DNA from: Heligmosomoides polygyrus polygyrus
Taxonomy: Eukaryota > Nematoda > Chromadorea > Rhabditida > Heligmosomidae
Assembly (NCBI GenBank): GCA_947396885.1
Contig: OX377202.1
Span: forward strand, 14,694,001-14,758,000
Length of the DNA stretch: 64,000 nt
Direction of reading: 5' to 3'
Part shown: positions 46,201 through 56,100 of the stretch, in pieces
Layout: every line of letters begins with the position of its first letter
How positions within the stretch are numbered: the stretch's first letter is position 1
Notes under the pieces: model-generated
What the model was told of the DNA's origin: nothing
The model's database searches: none
The model's input: the letters and a program-made list of their open reading frames with translations, nothing else
Made by a program: the position numbers and the translations under genes

Positions 46201-49200
46201 CTTCAGCACGAGTAGCATCTCATTGGAGTCGATTGTGTAGTAGTACATCTCCCATTTGTCGTTCGGATCGTTCAGACGCACGTGCTTTTCCGTCAGGGTA
46301 TCATCCTTGAACTCGAAAGTGATGTTGTGCCGATTTCCGTCGAGACCTTCAGCTTCAAAGGTCTCTCCGAGTTTCTAGCCGTGATAAAGGGTATCCTTCT
46401 TCGATGTCAGGTTCTCCAGATTGTATCCAGACTTTGCATTTTTGGCGATAACCTTGGTGACGGATGTGAACTAGATCATCTTACGAACCAGTTGACACCT
46501 TTGGCAGCGAGTAACTCGTCGAAGTTCTCGCTCTTTTCGAGCATGAACTGCCCGAAAAACTTGTACGGAATGACGGTGGCTGCGTCCATTAGCGTCGGCG
46601 CCTCAAACTTGAGTAATTAAACCAAAACTTAAATTTGTTCCAAATTGCATTCATGACAACTTTTGAAAGACGCTTGGAAAGATTGCTCTGTAGGTTAATA
46701 ACAGGATGTATTTCAGTACTCGTATATGTATTGTAAGTGTTGACAAGGTTGATTAAGGCATCTAGGGCCTTTCCTGGTTGGACGAAGTTAGAATGAGTTA
46801 GTATACACACCATTCATCGATTTTCTTCGTAGGATGTTTAGCACAGAAAGAACTCTAGGGTCGAATAGGTCTGCACCGAGCCGGACGTTTTCGTTTTCTT
46901 CAGCACTTCGATGCTCCCAGGCTACTTTTTAACTTCCGCCTATCTAGTTTCGCAAGAGGCTGTTGTAGGGTATTGTTGGCTTCTCGGACTAGGTACATGC
47001 AGCCGGAGCATTCGGAGATGCTCATCCCGTTAAGCGCGAATAAGATGGAGAAAGAAGAGTTGCTGATGGGGAGAAGCAGACTTTCTGACTGAGATTAACT
47101 CACGGGGAAGAGTTGTTTTTGAAGCAACTTGTGTTGCGTCAGCCTGCATCTGACTTCTATAAAACTTTCAAAATTTACAACAAGTCTCCACCAAACTGGA
47201 CGGGATTCCTGTACGCTTCGCGCCCATCACCGGCTGATCGCGAGGATGTTTCTGCCCATTTCAATCAATAGTCGTTGACTATTGCCATGGCTATCGCGGC
47301 GGTGGTATATTAAACCCGTGCGGTTGTGAACCACTGTTAATCATCTGGAACTTTGAGTGACTCATACTCGTTTGTCTTAAGAAGACGGCAAAAACAGGAG
47401 ATGTCGTTATTATTTTGAGAATGGGATTTTGTGTACTAAGCGGACTGATGCCCGCATTGCACCGGCTTTTATCTTAGAACGGTTAAGTTAGGTCCTATTC
47501 ATACTTCGTGAGGGGAGCCAACCATCCTTCTCTACTTCAAAACTGGGTAAATACGGCAGGGAACCATTGCTGTGCTGGGTCGAGCATTCGGCAGTTTCGG
47601 CTGTTCTGCATTTGAGTAGCAGAAATTTTTACCGCTCTGCGAGCTATTTGTTTTCGATGAGGAACTCTGTGCAGGTAATATATCCTTCAGCACCGACCCT
47701 ACGAAACATTCGTTTGGGGGTATTGCAGACGAATTCTCAACGTTCGACTTGGTCCTACGAAGCTTTTTTGCCAGTTTGTTCAACTGATTTCTAGCCTCTT
47801 TTATGTGGAATTCAATCGAGAGAATTACTCGGTTGGCATTAGCGATTTTCTCAAAGAGCTGAGTCTCATTCTTTATTTCAACTATCTGACTGAGGAGGAG
47901 CTTTTTGCCCATTGCCAACTTCGCCTCTTGGTGAAGTTCGTCAATTAGACACTGCAGTATATCTCTGCTTTGTTTTATTGTCTCAACGCTCCCTGAGAGC
48001 AATATTATCCTGCTGGAATGTTTTTTGTGGTCATCTCCTGAAGCAGGGACGCCATCCGCATACGAGGAAGACATCTCCAGCAAGTTCTGCAGGTTTGCAG
48101 AGCTCAGCTCAATAGGTTTCTTATAGAAAACCAAAGCCATTTTTGTCTCTTGAGCAGAGCTTTTAGCGTTTGGTAACGGTTGGTTGCAAATCTTAGCTTC
48201 TGCAGGATGAGCTATAAAAAGCTGGATTATTGGCTGTTTAGGCCGATGAACCGAAAAATGAACCTGTTGTGGGGTTCAGTTCGCTGGGTTTGGTTATCTC
48301 CCTGGTGATGTACTCCACTTCCTTTCAATATTTATTGAGGCGGGAGATATTAAACATACACCTGAGTCAGAGCTTTGGCTCTGCTGGCTATCATTCACTA
48401 TCCTGCTATTTATGCAGAGCGAACGATATGAAAGCCAATATCAATCGCTAGCCTTTCTTTGGTGCTTAGTGAATGATACTGGAATATGCTTTATATCAAC
48501 CAAAATATACAACATAGATCACGCGGAGCGAGACAGGAGCGACGCTAGAGGGGGGGGGGGCGACAAGGCGAAGGATACGTATCGATCAGTGCCGAGCCGT
48601 TGCCTGGGAAAAATCGATAGGTATGCTTTGCTTTGTCGCTCCTGTCGCTACCGTCGCAAAGTATAAACAGGCCCTTAGATCTACTAGACCCCGGAATTCT
48701 TTCCCTTGCCTAGTTTTGTGCCGAAACCGTCTTTATGTGAATGTTCTACGAGCAAATGTTTGCAATCTCGATGATCTCGATGCGAGCACGTGCCCGCTAA
48801 GTACCGCTTTTCCTCACCATTCGTCTCTAACGGTTCTTCTCCCTAAGAGCAAAATTATTGCTGGTTAAAGCTGGTACGCAATAGGATCTCCCGACTAGGA
48901 CTTCGGTTCGCCACATATGCTGGTCATGAGATTTGGTGTGCAAGGTTATAAAAGTGAATTATGCTTGTACTTGAATCCCCCACTTGAAGGGTAAAAGTAC
49001 TACCTGAGCAATTTACTTGCAGTTTTATTGTAAACTCCTTAATTCCGCATGCAGTTGCAGGCCTTCATTGCCGCATACTGGGACCAGATTCATCAACCAC
49101 TTACCGCCCTCTAACGGTGAAAATACCGCCAAGTGTGATGCTGGGTGAATGTCAAATCAGGGGGTTTGGCGGTATTTTCACCGTTAGGGGCGGTAAGCGG

Positions 49201-49958
49201 TTGACGAATCTGGTCCCTAGTATGTAACAATACTAAAATATTGCAGTACATTCAGTTTTGTTCCACGCAGACGTAGAATGCTTGGTGCATCCCATAAACG
49301 AATTGAGTAGCGCCGATAGTTATCCCGCATTCTTTAAAGGGATTCCCTACCTTTCCCTTCCAAGGGTCACCGTTTGTGGTTTTCGTGAAAGAAAACCAAG
49401 AAGCGGTGAGCGGCCTGCGTCTTTTGAAGGCACCTTTGTCCTCATTACACTGGTTTTTATTGTCTGGCGGTCTCTTTCAAACGTAAATTGTTAGTAGGAG
49501 CAAGCTAATGGTCGTCATCTTCTCGTAGGAGAGTAAATTAGCCGCCGATTCTTACGAGCGTTTTTCAGGTGTCGTTAGTGTGCGCGTATGTGAGCGAGAA
49601 TGGTCCGTTCGATGGGATACTCGGCTTCAGTCAGGGCGCCTCAATGGCCCATCTGTTGCTGGCCATGGAGCAGAAGGGTGAAGTGAAGCTGGGCTTCCGC
49701 TTCGCGATATTGTTCGCCGGATTTTTGAGTCTGTCATCTGTGCATGATTGCTACACGTCTCTCACCTTTGATATTCCTACACTTCATATCTACGGCACGG
49801 GTGACCAAATTGTGCTGAGCACCACCAGCGAGAAATTAAAGTCAGTGTTCTCTGACAGCGTAGCGATTGTTCATGAAGGAGGGCATTTCATTCCTTCCAT
49901 GTCCAAGTATAAGGACGTGTTCAATGGTTTCCTAGAAAGGTTTGTTGATTCTAACTGA
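40266..49958 (+). CDS. OVCA2: FSH1/OVCA2-family serine hydrolase, two exons
   Basis: This is a small alpha/beta-hydrolase of the FSH1/OVCA2 family (an esterase; OVCA2 prefers long-chain alkyl esters), cytosolic or nuclear. Exon 1 is 40266-40526 and exon 2 49569-49958; both junctions are phase 0 (TCA|GTGAGT, TTTTTCAG|GTG), giving 216 residues, close to the usual 220-230. The start [20 protein letters not shown] is the family's first strand and oxyanion region, followed by RGWWFSRPD. Exon 2 has the nucleophile GFSQG (Ser108), [10 protein letters not shown] (Asp166) and HEGGHFIP (His193), so the catalytic triad is complete and the gene looks functional. The 9-kb intron is packed with MITEs, a retropseudogene and SINEs. 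A poly(A) signal follows at 50008. It is probably the first gene of an operon with the downstream FRS2-like gene. Confidence 0.92.
40716..40918. mobile_element. MITE, GGGCCTGTTCATACTTCGCG family, TTA target duplication
   Basis: 203 bp, flanked by TTA at 40713-40715 and 40919-40921. It starts GGGTCTGTTCATACTTCGCG and ends CGCGAAGTATGAACAGGCCC. In intron 1 of the hydrolase gene, 190 bp from exon 1. Confidence 0.88.
40996..41897. mobile_element. MITE of the same family, split by another element
   Basis: The left end GGGCCTGTC (40996-41004) and the remainder CATACTTCGCGACGAG... (41398 onward) are parts of one element interrupted by 41005-41389. The right end is CGAAGTATGAACAGGACC, and ATA flanks both sides (40993-40995; 41898-41900). 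Its own length without the insert is about 510 bp, and it includes a TACGTAATTGCACCATA inverted core. Confidence 0.8.
41005..41389. mobile_element. hAT-like MITE with poly-G subterminal runs and 8-bp target duplication
   Basis: Terminal repeats are GGCGCAAATAGGGTC and, inverted, AGCGCAAATAGGATC. Both are followed inward by a G (or C) homopolymer of about 12. The flanking 8-mer GGCCTGTC is identical at 40997-41004 and 41390-41397. An 8-bp duplication fits hAT-type transposition. The interior (GATCTCCAGGATGTAGGCAA, CGGATGCGTCACTTAAG) recurs at 42760-42830 and 43430-43540. Confidence 0.82.
42090..43840. repeat. 1.75-kb composite inverted repeat
   Basis: The outer arms 42090-42295 and about 43608-43830 are inverse copies (GTACACTAAGTACAATAGTA, ACCCCTAGTAGACCTATTTT, GCGCGCTATTTC). 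The inner arms 42336-42535 and 43062-43245 are inverse copies (GGATCGTGCTACGGAACCTC, GACTTCACTGGTGG, AAGCTACTCGTGT). The right side has an extra segment 43246-43600 that resembles 41060-41290. A 20-base or longer G run separates the left arms (42312-42333). The whole is nested transposon debris within the hydrolase intron. Confidence 0.78.
42722..42967. mobile_element. GCGCAAATCGGG poly-G element at the palindrome centre
   Basis: GGCGCAAATCGGGTC plus a G run of more than 15 at the left and CCCCACGACCCAATTTGCGC at the right mark a second member of the hAT-like family. It occupies the middle of the 42090-43840 palindrome. No 8-bp duplication is visible. Confidence 0.65.
43841..45018. other. Intronic sequence without recognisable element
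   Basis: Part of the hydrolase intron; no exon, RNA or clear repeat boundary seen. Confidence 0.4.
45019..45315 (+). mobile_element. tRNA-derived SINE, family B, full length
   Basis: GCGCGTGGTGCTCAGTCGGA opens the tRNA-like head and CCTGGTTCGTATTTCCCGCC is the B-box region. The body is GGATAAAGCACTGACTTGTA. The 3' end is GAATGCGTGGCGCATCCCAG, GGATTGAATAACGCCGTCCT and a TTTATCCTCTATCCTTTG tail. Confidence 0.85.
46147..46589 (-). pseudogene. Fatty-acid-binding protein (LBP/FABP) processed pseudogene
   Basis: The minus strand reads from ATG 46589: [20 protein letters not shown], then [17 protein letters not shown], a one-base loss, then [60 protein letters not shown] and a final Arg-Cys-Trp-Phe-Lys stretch to the stop 46147-46149. 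This is the order and length of a nematode intracellular lipid-binding protein (about 145 residues). The frameshift near 46485 and in-frame TAG codons (MI*FTS; HG*KLG) inactivate it. Functional relatives have introns; this copy has none, so retroposition is likely. It lies antisense inside the hydrolase intron. Confidence 0.88.
47532..48140 (-). CDS. Unidentified 202-residue frame, possible intronless nested gene
   Basis: The frame is unbroken from ATG 48140 to the stop at 47532. Residues 1-130 look like a real protein: [20 protein letters not shown], a Ser-rich turn, then two long charged helices ([40 protein letters not shown]) suitable for a coiled coil. The last 65 residues are Ser/Pro-rich and low in complexity. 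I do not recognise the family. It lies antisense within the 9-kb hydrolase intron, like the lipid-binding pseudogene, so it may be another retrocopy, a retrotransposon gag-like frame or a true nested gene. There are no obvious intron signals. Confidence 0.35.
   Translation of the reverse strand: MALVFYKKPIELSSANLQNLLEMSSSYADGVPASGDDHKKHSSRIILLSGSVETIKQSRDILQCLIDELHQEAKLAMGKKLLLSQIVEIKNETQLFEKIANANRVILSIEFHIKEARNQLNKLAKKLRRTKSNVENSSAIPPNECFVGSVLKDILPAQSSSSKTNSSQSGKNFCYSNAEQPKLPNARPSTAMVPCRIYPVLK
48530..48676. mobile_element. MITE, GGGCCTGTTCATACTTCGCG family, left end degraded
   Basis: The right end GTCGCAAAGTATAAACAGGC, CC is followed by TTA. The left arm shows AGACAGGAGCGACGCTAGAG, then a G run. 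A lone terminus of the same family is at about 47490 (GGTCCTATTCATACTTCGTG). Confidence 0.65.
49080..49217. mobile_element. MITE with 55-bp near-perfect terminal inverted repeats
   Basis: GGGACCAGATTCATCAACCA... to AATACCGCCAA (49080-49134) is repeated in inverse at 49163-49217 with about two mismatches and one indel. It shares the GGGRCCAGATTCRTCAAC terminus with 23817-23956 and 54812-54980. About 350 bp upstream of hydrolase exon 2. Confidence 0.88.
49262..49340 (+). mobile_element. SINE family B, 3'-end fragment
   Basis: CCACGCAGACGTAGAATGCT, TGGTGCATCCCATAAACGAA and TTGAGTAGCGCCGATAGTTA match the family's 3' end. Confidence 0.65.
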
Positions 49959-50007
49959 TCTCATCGGATCTCTTCACTGTGATCGTTCCTGGTTGTGATT
50001 CGCCGTC

Positions 50008-50013
50008 AATAAA
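50008..50013 (+). terminator. Poly(A) signal AATAAA of the hydrolase gene
   Basis: Canonical AATAAA 50 bases after the stop codon of the hydrolase, and the only one between the two genes. Confidence 0.75.
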
Positions 50014-50133
50014 GACTTCCCCAAGCATTGTCGTTGTAGTCGCGATTGAGTTCTTCCTCAAAGTCTACCTCCAATTCGTGGTTCCATCGCATCGCTCGTC
50101 TAATCTGTTTAACAGCTTCGACCTGGAAGAGCT

Positions 50134-50145
50134 TCTTTCTTCCAG
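50134..50145 (+). other. Probable trans-splice acceptor of the FRS2-like gene
   Basis: TTCTTTCTTCCAG ends 15 bases before the ATG at 50161 and about 130 bases after the upstream gene's AATAAA. That spacing is what nematode operons show at SL2-type acceptors. Confidence 0.6.
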
Positions 50146-50147
50146 AA

Positions 50148-50177
50148 ATGATCGGTGAAAATGGGGAATTGTATTAG
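50148..50177 (+). other. Short upstream frame overlapping the FRS2-like start codon
   Basis: If the acceptor at 50145 is used, the first ATG of the mRNA is at 50148. It opens a 9-codon frame ending TAG at 50175-50177, in another frame, overlapping the main ATG at 50161. It could damp translation. Confidence 0.4.
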
Positions 50178-53100
50178 TGAAGACGCACAGATAGGGCACA
50201 AGGACTTTCTGAAGAATGTGAAATTGGATCCCGAAAAGCAAGTGACTTCTTTTCGAGTGTACCTGCATAGGAGGAACAAATTCATTCATGGTAAGCGATA
50301 GGCTGAGAACGTTTTCTCCAATCATGCCGAAGAAATATATGTTCTTCAGCTTGGCTTCGAATTTCGGCAGACGAGGTCACGCTAGAACGATCGAAGACGG
50401 ACGTAGTGGTGTGGCCGCTTCAGTTTCTGCGACGCTATGGCTACACATCGGCTGGTTAGTTTTTGTCACATTATAACGCTTTACTGCTAGCTAACAAGTT
50501 TTTTTCTTGTTATGGAGGTGATTTATGCGGTCAAAACTCGAATGATGCGGATTTATACGAATCGGATAATGCCGATTTATACAATTTTCACGCGAAATTT
50601 GATACCTTTCAAACCAAATTAAGCTATTTTCGGTCAAATTTGTACACTCTCAAGCAAGCATGACAATTTGAAATCAAGCTGAACATCTTCCAAATCAAAA
50701 CGAGGTTCTTCCACGTTAACATAGAGACGCTCGGAGATGGTTGAAATAACTTTAGGTTCATGTAAAATTTAGTATGAATTCCTTTGAAATTTCTTGAATC
50801 ACCTGTCCCACTAAGTGAAAAGACTTTGGAATTTTTTTTTAAATTTTTTTCCAAGGAAAAGTAATGATCTCAAATTTGCCTTAAAGCGAAAGGAGACTGC
50901 AATCATTTAATTCGTTGACAGAAGAGATAGTATCTCGCACTTGACTGGAGCGACGCGATTTTCATTTGACTGATGGCAAAAAAGCATTTTTGATCAATTA
51001 CACCCTTCTCAACGATACATCAAAGGCAGTTGTAATAAGCTCATATCTTCACCTCGCTGTTTCAAGTAAGCAGCATTTAACACATTCCATCAAATTAAAA
51101 TCGCGACGAACGAGATGGGTACGTGGTGCGATCTGTTCTCTTAATACGCTAAAGACTGCCGTCTTTTGTACTCTAGAGTGAATAGAATTTTTATAAAATT
51201 TCAAACGATAAATTAATTTATAAAGGGAACTAAATTGAATTTTTGGATCTATCCTAGTCCGGGGGCCACATAAGAAAAAGTATTATATGTAACAAATCCA
51301 CTTGAGACTTACCGAGCGGCCACTTCGGAACAACATGGAACCTAAACAAGAAAAGTCACAAAGAAAAAAAACAAAAAAATTGCATTTGTTGCGGTTGTAA
51401 GCAGGCAAAGCTGTGAGCCCTACTCACCGTCACTGTTAGATCCTGGTTATAACATGTCAGGCGCACCCGGCATGCGGCCTCATGCGCCCTCCTCACAATG
51501 TTAGATCCTTGTTATAACATGTAAGCCGGCGGTCAGCACGCGGCATGCCTCTATTCCGTCGCTCTTTGCCCGCCGAGACGGTTGTAAACCGCGACGATTT
51601 GTTATTTTTTCTTTGTTCTTTCGTTTTTGGTTTCTTTTAGGTTCCAACTCGTTCTCTAGGAGCCGCTCGGTAAGTCTCAATTCATTTTGTTACCTACTTT
51701 TTAGTTATGTGCCCCCCCCCCCTCCCGGAGTAGGATAGATCCGATTTTTTTTTTTGAAGAAAGTGATAATAAAGTTTCCTTGAACAAAAAAATATTCTTT
51801 CTTGGTATAATGTAGTGTTAAAGAGCTTTTTATTTGGGGGATGTTTAGCTTGATTTTTCGAAAGCGTTAAATTTGCTTAGAAGTGTTCAATTTCAGTTGA
51901 AAAATGTCCAATTTTCCGTGAAAATGCTGCACTTCATGCAATTCCCAAGAGTCTAAATTAGTGCGCTGATTGTGGAGTTTGCACGAACTTGTTACGAAAG
52001 GCCACCTGTTCTTTCTCCAGGAGTATTCTTCTTTGAGAGTGGTCGGCGGTGTCCAACAGGAGAAGGACTGCATACATTTCAAAGTCAGAACGCGGACGCC
52101 ATCTTCCAGGTACACCGAAATTACGACTTTTTCACGTTTTACAGATCTTGCTTAGAAATATGAATGATGAGAAAATATTCTTCAGCTCGTTCAATCGCGA
52201 ATACAAGATAATGCGAATATACATCATGCGGAAACAATGCGACGAAATGAGAGGGCGCGTAGTACTGGACCAACCATGGGAGCAGGAGTGTCACTTCGTT
52301 GTATAAATCCGATTCAGAGATATGGAAGCGAAGGTGACTTCATCTAATAACTAGAATCGTTTATGCAGGTCTCTGGCTTGGGTAAGTAACCGTTTTGGGA
52401 AGCGTGAGTGCCATAGACGTAGATGCGGTCGTGAAATAGCGGGGCAAATAGATTGCTTGACTCTTCAAATAGGCGGAAAGCGGCGCTGAAAGTCAGATGC
52501 CAGTATAGTCTTATGTTCAGCTCGACGCTTCTATGCTTCCTTTGAGCGTTTTTCGATTAGAGAAATAAGAGAACGTATGAGAGTGCTGAAAAACTTTCCA
52601 GAAAGGTATCTTAGGCTTATGTTCGAATGGCGAAAATGAACCCGCCGCAAGAATCTCCATCCTTCAACTAGGAGGAAAATATGTTCCAAATCTGTTTTTA
52701 AATTTTTTGATCCTCTCAGATTACGAGAAGTGAAAGTTTGTTACGGAGTCGCACAGTCCCGCGACGCTACAGCTTCGAAACGTCGAATTTGCACAAAAGG
52801 CAAAAAGACTGGCTCATGGGCGCGGAGTCAGGTGTTCGATTCCTTGCCTGACAGCATTTTTGCATTTTTTTTGCATATTCGGTTTTTGGAAGGTACTCCT
52901 TTGTGCGACTATGAGATTCCAAAGCAAACCTGGGCCCTTATCTGGGTAGGTTCAAATAAGGATGAAGAATAAAGGACAGCTTTACTTAATCCCTTTTGGG
53001 ATGCGCCACGAATTTTACTTCTACGGGATGTCATGGATTCGATCTGAATGCGTGTTTGTCACAAAGAATGACTTCCGGTGGCCAGCCGATGAACAAGTCT

Positions 53101-56100
53101 GCGCTTTATCCTTCCCAGACGAGTCTGGTACCAATTCCCCGGCCCCGGAGGGATCGAAGGCTTGGTTGGCCTGGGCTGGAGATCCGAACAGGGAACCTGG
53201 TATCAGCTGCACGCGACAGCCGGCATCTCCTCCGACTGCGCTACACGCGCCCAGATTCAATTAGGTTCGAATACCTCAAAAACGTGGGATACAGTTCCTG
53301 CTACTTTAATTGTGGGGTTCTCGCTGTGGCATTCATTTTTATCGTTCAGAGATACGTCTGAGACCGCTTTTTGGTTAGTTTTTAAAATTTCTCTAAAAAT
53401 TTAAAAAGACTTGTTTTTTTTGAGCTCATCGTCCTGGTCAACATCCTTTAACATCATGTTATTAGCGCTCTGGTAGCATTTGCTTTAGTATGCGTTCAGG
53501 TGCAGGAGTGGGTTCCGAGTACCTTGCTCAGCCGTCTGGATACAATTCCTACCACCGTGGCTCTACCCAGCGGTTACGAAATATCGTCATTCCTCCTCCG
53601 CCGAGGCCAAGGTTCGCATAGATTTGCTGCTTAAGCAAGTCTGTTCTAAATTTCGATCAATTTATTTGCAGAAGTGTGGGTGAAGGTGAGACGCCAGGTC
53701 TGCCTCCAGACAGTTTCCACCCACATCGCCACAACACGTTTGTCGATCAGCGCATCGTCGGGAACATTGTGTAGGCTCATTTGTACTGAACCTTGTATTT
53801 TACTGAGACGAATTATCTATGATCTAAACCTTTTTTAGAATTGTTAATTATCAAATGGATATTGATAAAAATGAATTCTTCACTTTTTCCTCATTCAACG
53901 GGTTTACGAGAGGGCACAATCTTAGAATTGAACCTCAATGAGCTTCCTGCATCAATCCTCAATTCTTCGCCAAAAGCATCCAATTACAAGTTAGACAATT
54001 TTCTTAAACAGAAAGAATGTTTGTGAAGCTAACTGCCATATAGTTTTTTTTGTTGTTGTGAGAGTAGGCAATATTTTCTTCAAAATATATAACAGCTCTT
54101 TCAGACGATGAAATACTAAATCGCTATGAGAAAAGAACACTTTCCACATTATACAAATCTTCGAAGATATCACTTTTGAGAATAATCAAAAGCTGACTTT
54201 TGCTATAAACTTTTATGCAGAACTGGTTTGGTGTCACTTTTGGCTTAATAAATGTTCTCTTCTCTTCTGTTCTATTCGAAAGTCGTAAGTTACAGCTCTG
54301 AGAACACTAATCCATCGGCCATCGACGAGGCGTCGCGTCGGAGAAGTTCCGCTGCCAGCCAGAAGTCAGCGCATGGCGTGTTCTCTGTGCCGTATGTGAA
54401 CATCTCCCCTCAGGAAGTCTATAATGATGGCGAGTTTGGTTAAGTTCGTCTCTTTGCAGACCTGTTTTAGTGCTGTTTCTTTTCAGCTCCTACTAGGCCT
54501 CATAAGGTATCTACGTCAAGCAGCCAAGGAAGTCTTCCGGGTACACCTACTCGTACGGTTTTTCCGCTGAGATGGTGAGTGGGGTCGATCACTGGTATAG
54601 AGTGCGACCATAACTAGTAGACTAGTTCTAGCAGAGTATTACAGTCTATTCCAAGGTAGCCATATTGTCTGAGTTTTTTAAATGTGAATTATTAGTAGGT
54701 CCCATAGGGGGTGGATAGTTCCTAAGGCTTTAGCTTCAGTCACCCTCGTTATCTTCTAGGTGCGGGTGCCCGGTGAACGTTACTAGTCCACTTGCTAAAG
54801 TTTAGCCATCCTGGGGTCAGATTCTTCATCGACTTACAGAACTTTAACAGAGAATTCACGGTGGAAAACTCAGATAACGAGGCTTATCGCTCACCATATC
54901 GCTTGATAAGCCGCGCTATCAGGGATTTCGGCTGTAATTTTCTCTGTTAAATTGCTGTAAGTCGTTATGAATCCGGCCATTGGTCTTCATTCACCGTTTC
55001 TTTGGTCTAGTGGTCCTCTCAAACGATTTTTATAAATGAAATGGCGTTTGGGGGATACCTTTTCAGGTTGATTTCGACTCATTCAAGGATATGAAATGCA
55101 AATACGACGAAACGTTAACCTGAGTGCTTTCTGTTCTACCAACTTGGAGTGTCTTTATATGAAAATAGTCTCTCAAAAAAGTGAATTATTAGTGTATCCG
55201 AAGATTAGAACGCTGTTTGTTATACATTTTTCGTAATAAAAATGCCAGTATAGAGAGGAGGTCCCTCCAGTGTATCGTCCACATCTGCAGCTTTGCCCTA
55301 GCTGAAACAAGCTTAGATGTCTCTCCACAGCTGCTATGGTGCACATATACTCCTAATGATTTCATTTTAAAAGTTTCTGAACAAAATATTCCAATTCTAT
55401 TTGAAAAATGAGGGTGGATCCCTTCCAGGACTTGGACCTGTGCGGGTATTTGGTTAGTTCATTGTTACTCTTTGATAAGGAGTACAAGTTATTGTGGCTA
55501 TGCTCTCGAATACTCATATGCGCCAATTTAATCTCCCTTATTATGAGATGAAGCATGGTTGAAATAGAGTGTAGCTTTTGCTGTAAGCGTAGGCAAATAT
55601 CGTCATCATCATCGCTAAATATCGATCAATAAATATGAGTAATAGGTGTATTTTAGGGACACCGGAGCGGGCTCGACGAACGTTTTGTGTTACACGAAAC
55701 CCGCTTCACCACCCGTAATGCATCATACAAATGACAACTCATTGCCTAGTGATGCATCTCCTGTATCCGGGAGATACGTCAACATCACTGAAGTGGGTCC
55801 TTTCCAATGTTCTATTTTTTCTTAGTGCAACAAAACTTCTGAAATTGTGAATGCATAATTGAAGGATTGTCAACGAGTTGCTGTTGCTTACTTCTTTCCT
55901 TATACGGCGGACTTTTTGATCAGTTTCCTCATCTGGCTATTCGATCTTATACTGTTTATCTGACGTCCTTGGTTGTCATCTCTTTTTTGTTTTATTTAGA
56001 CTTGTGGTCATGCCGGTCAATAAGTGACATGAACGCGTTTGTTCAAAAATATTCATTATACATCATTGCAAGCTTTCATGAAGGTCCGAAAATGGGGAGA

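Noticed and set aside
50020..50325. Minus-strand frames opposite the intercistronic region (one reads ELEVDFEEELNRDYNDNAWG before a stop)
   Set aside because: They look protein-like but lie antisense to exon 1 of the FRS2-like gene and the gap after the hydrolase, and no further minus-strand exon or poly(A) signal was found.
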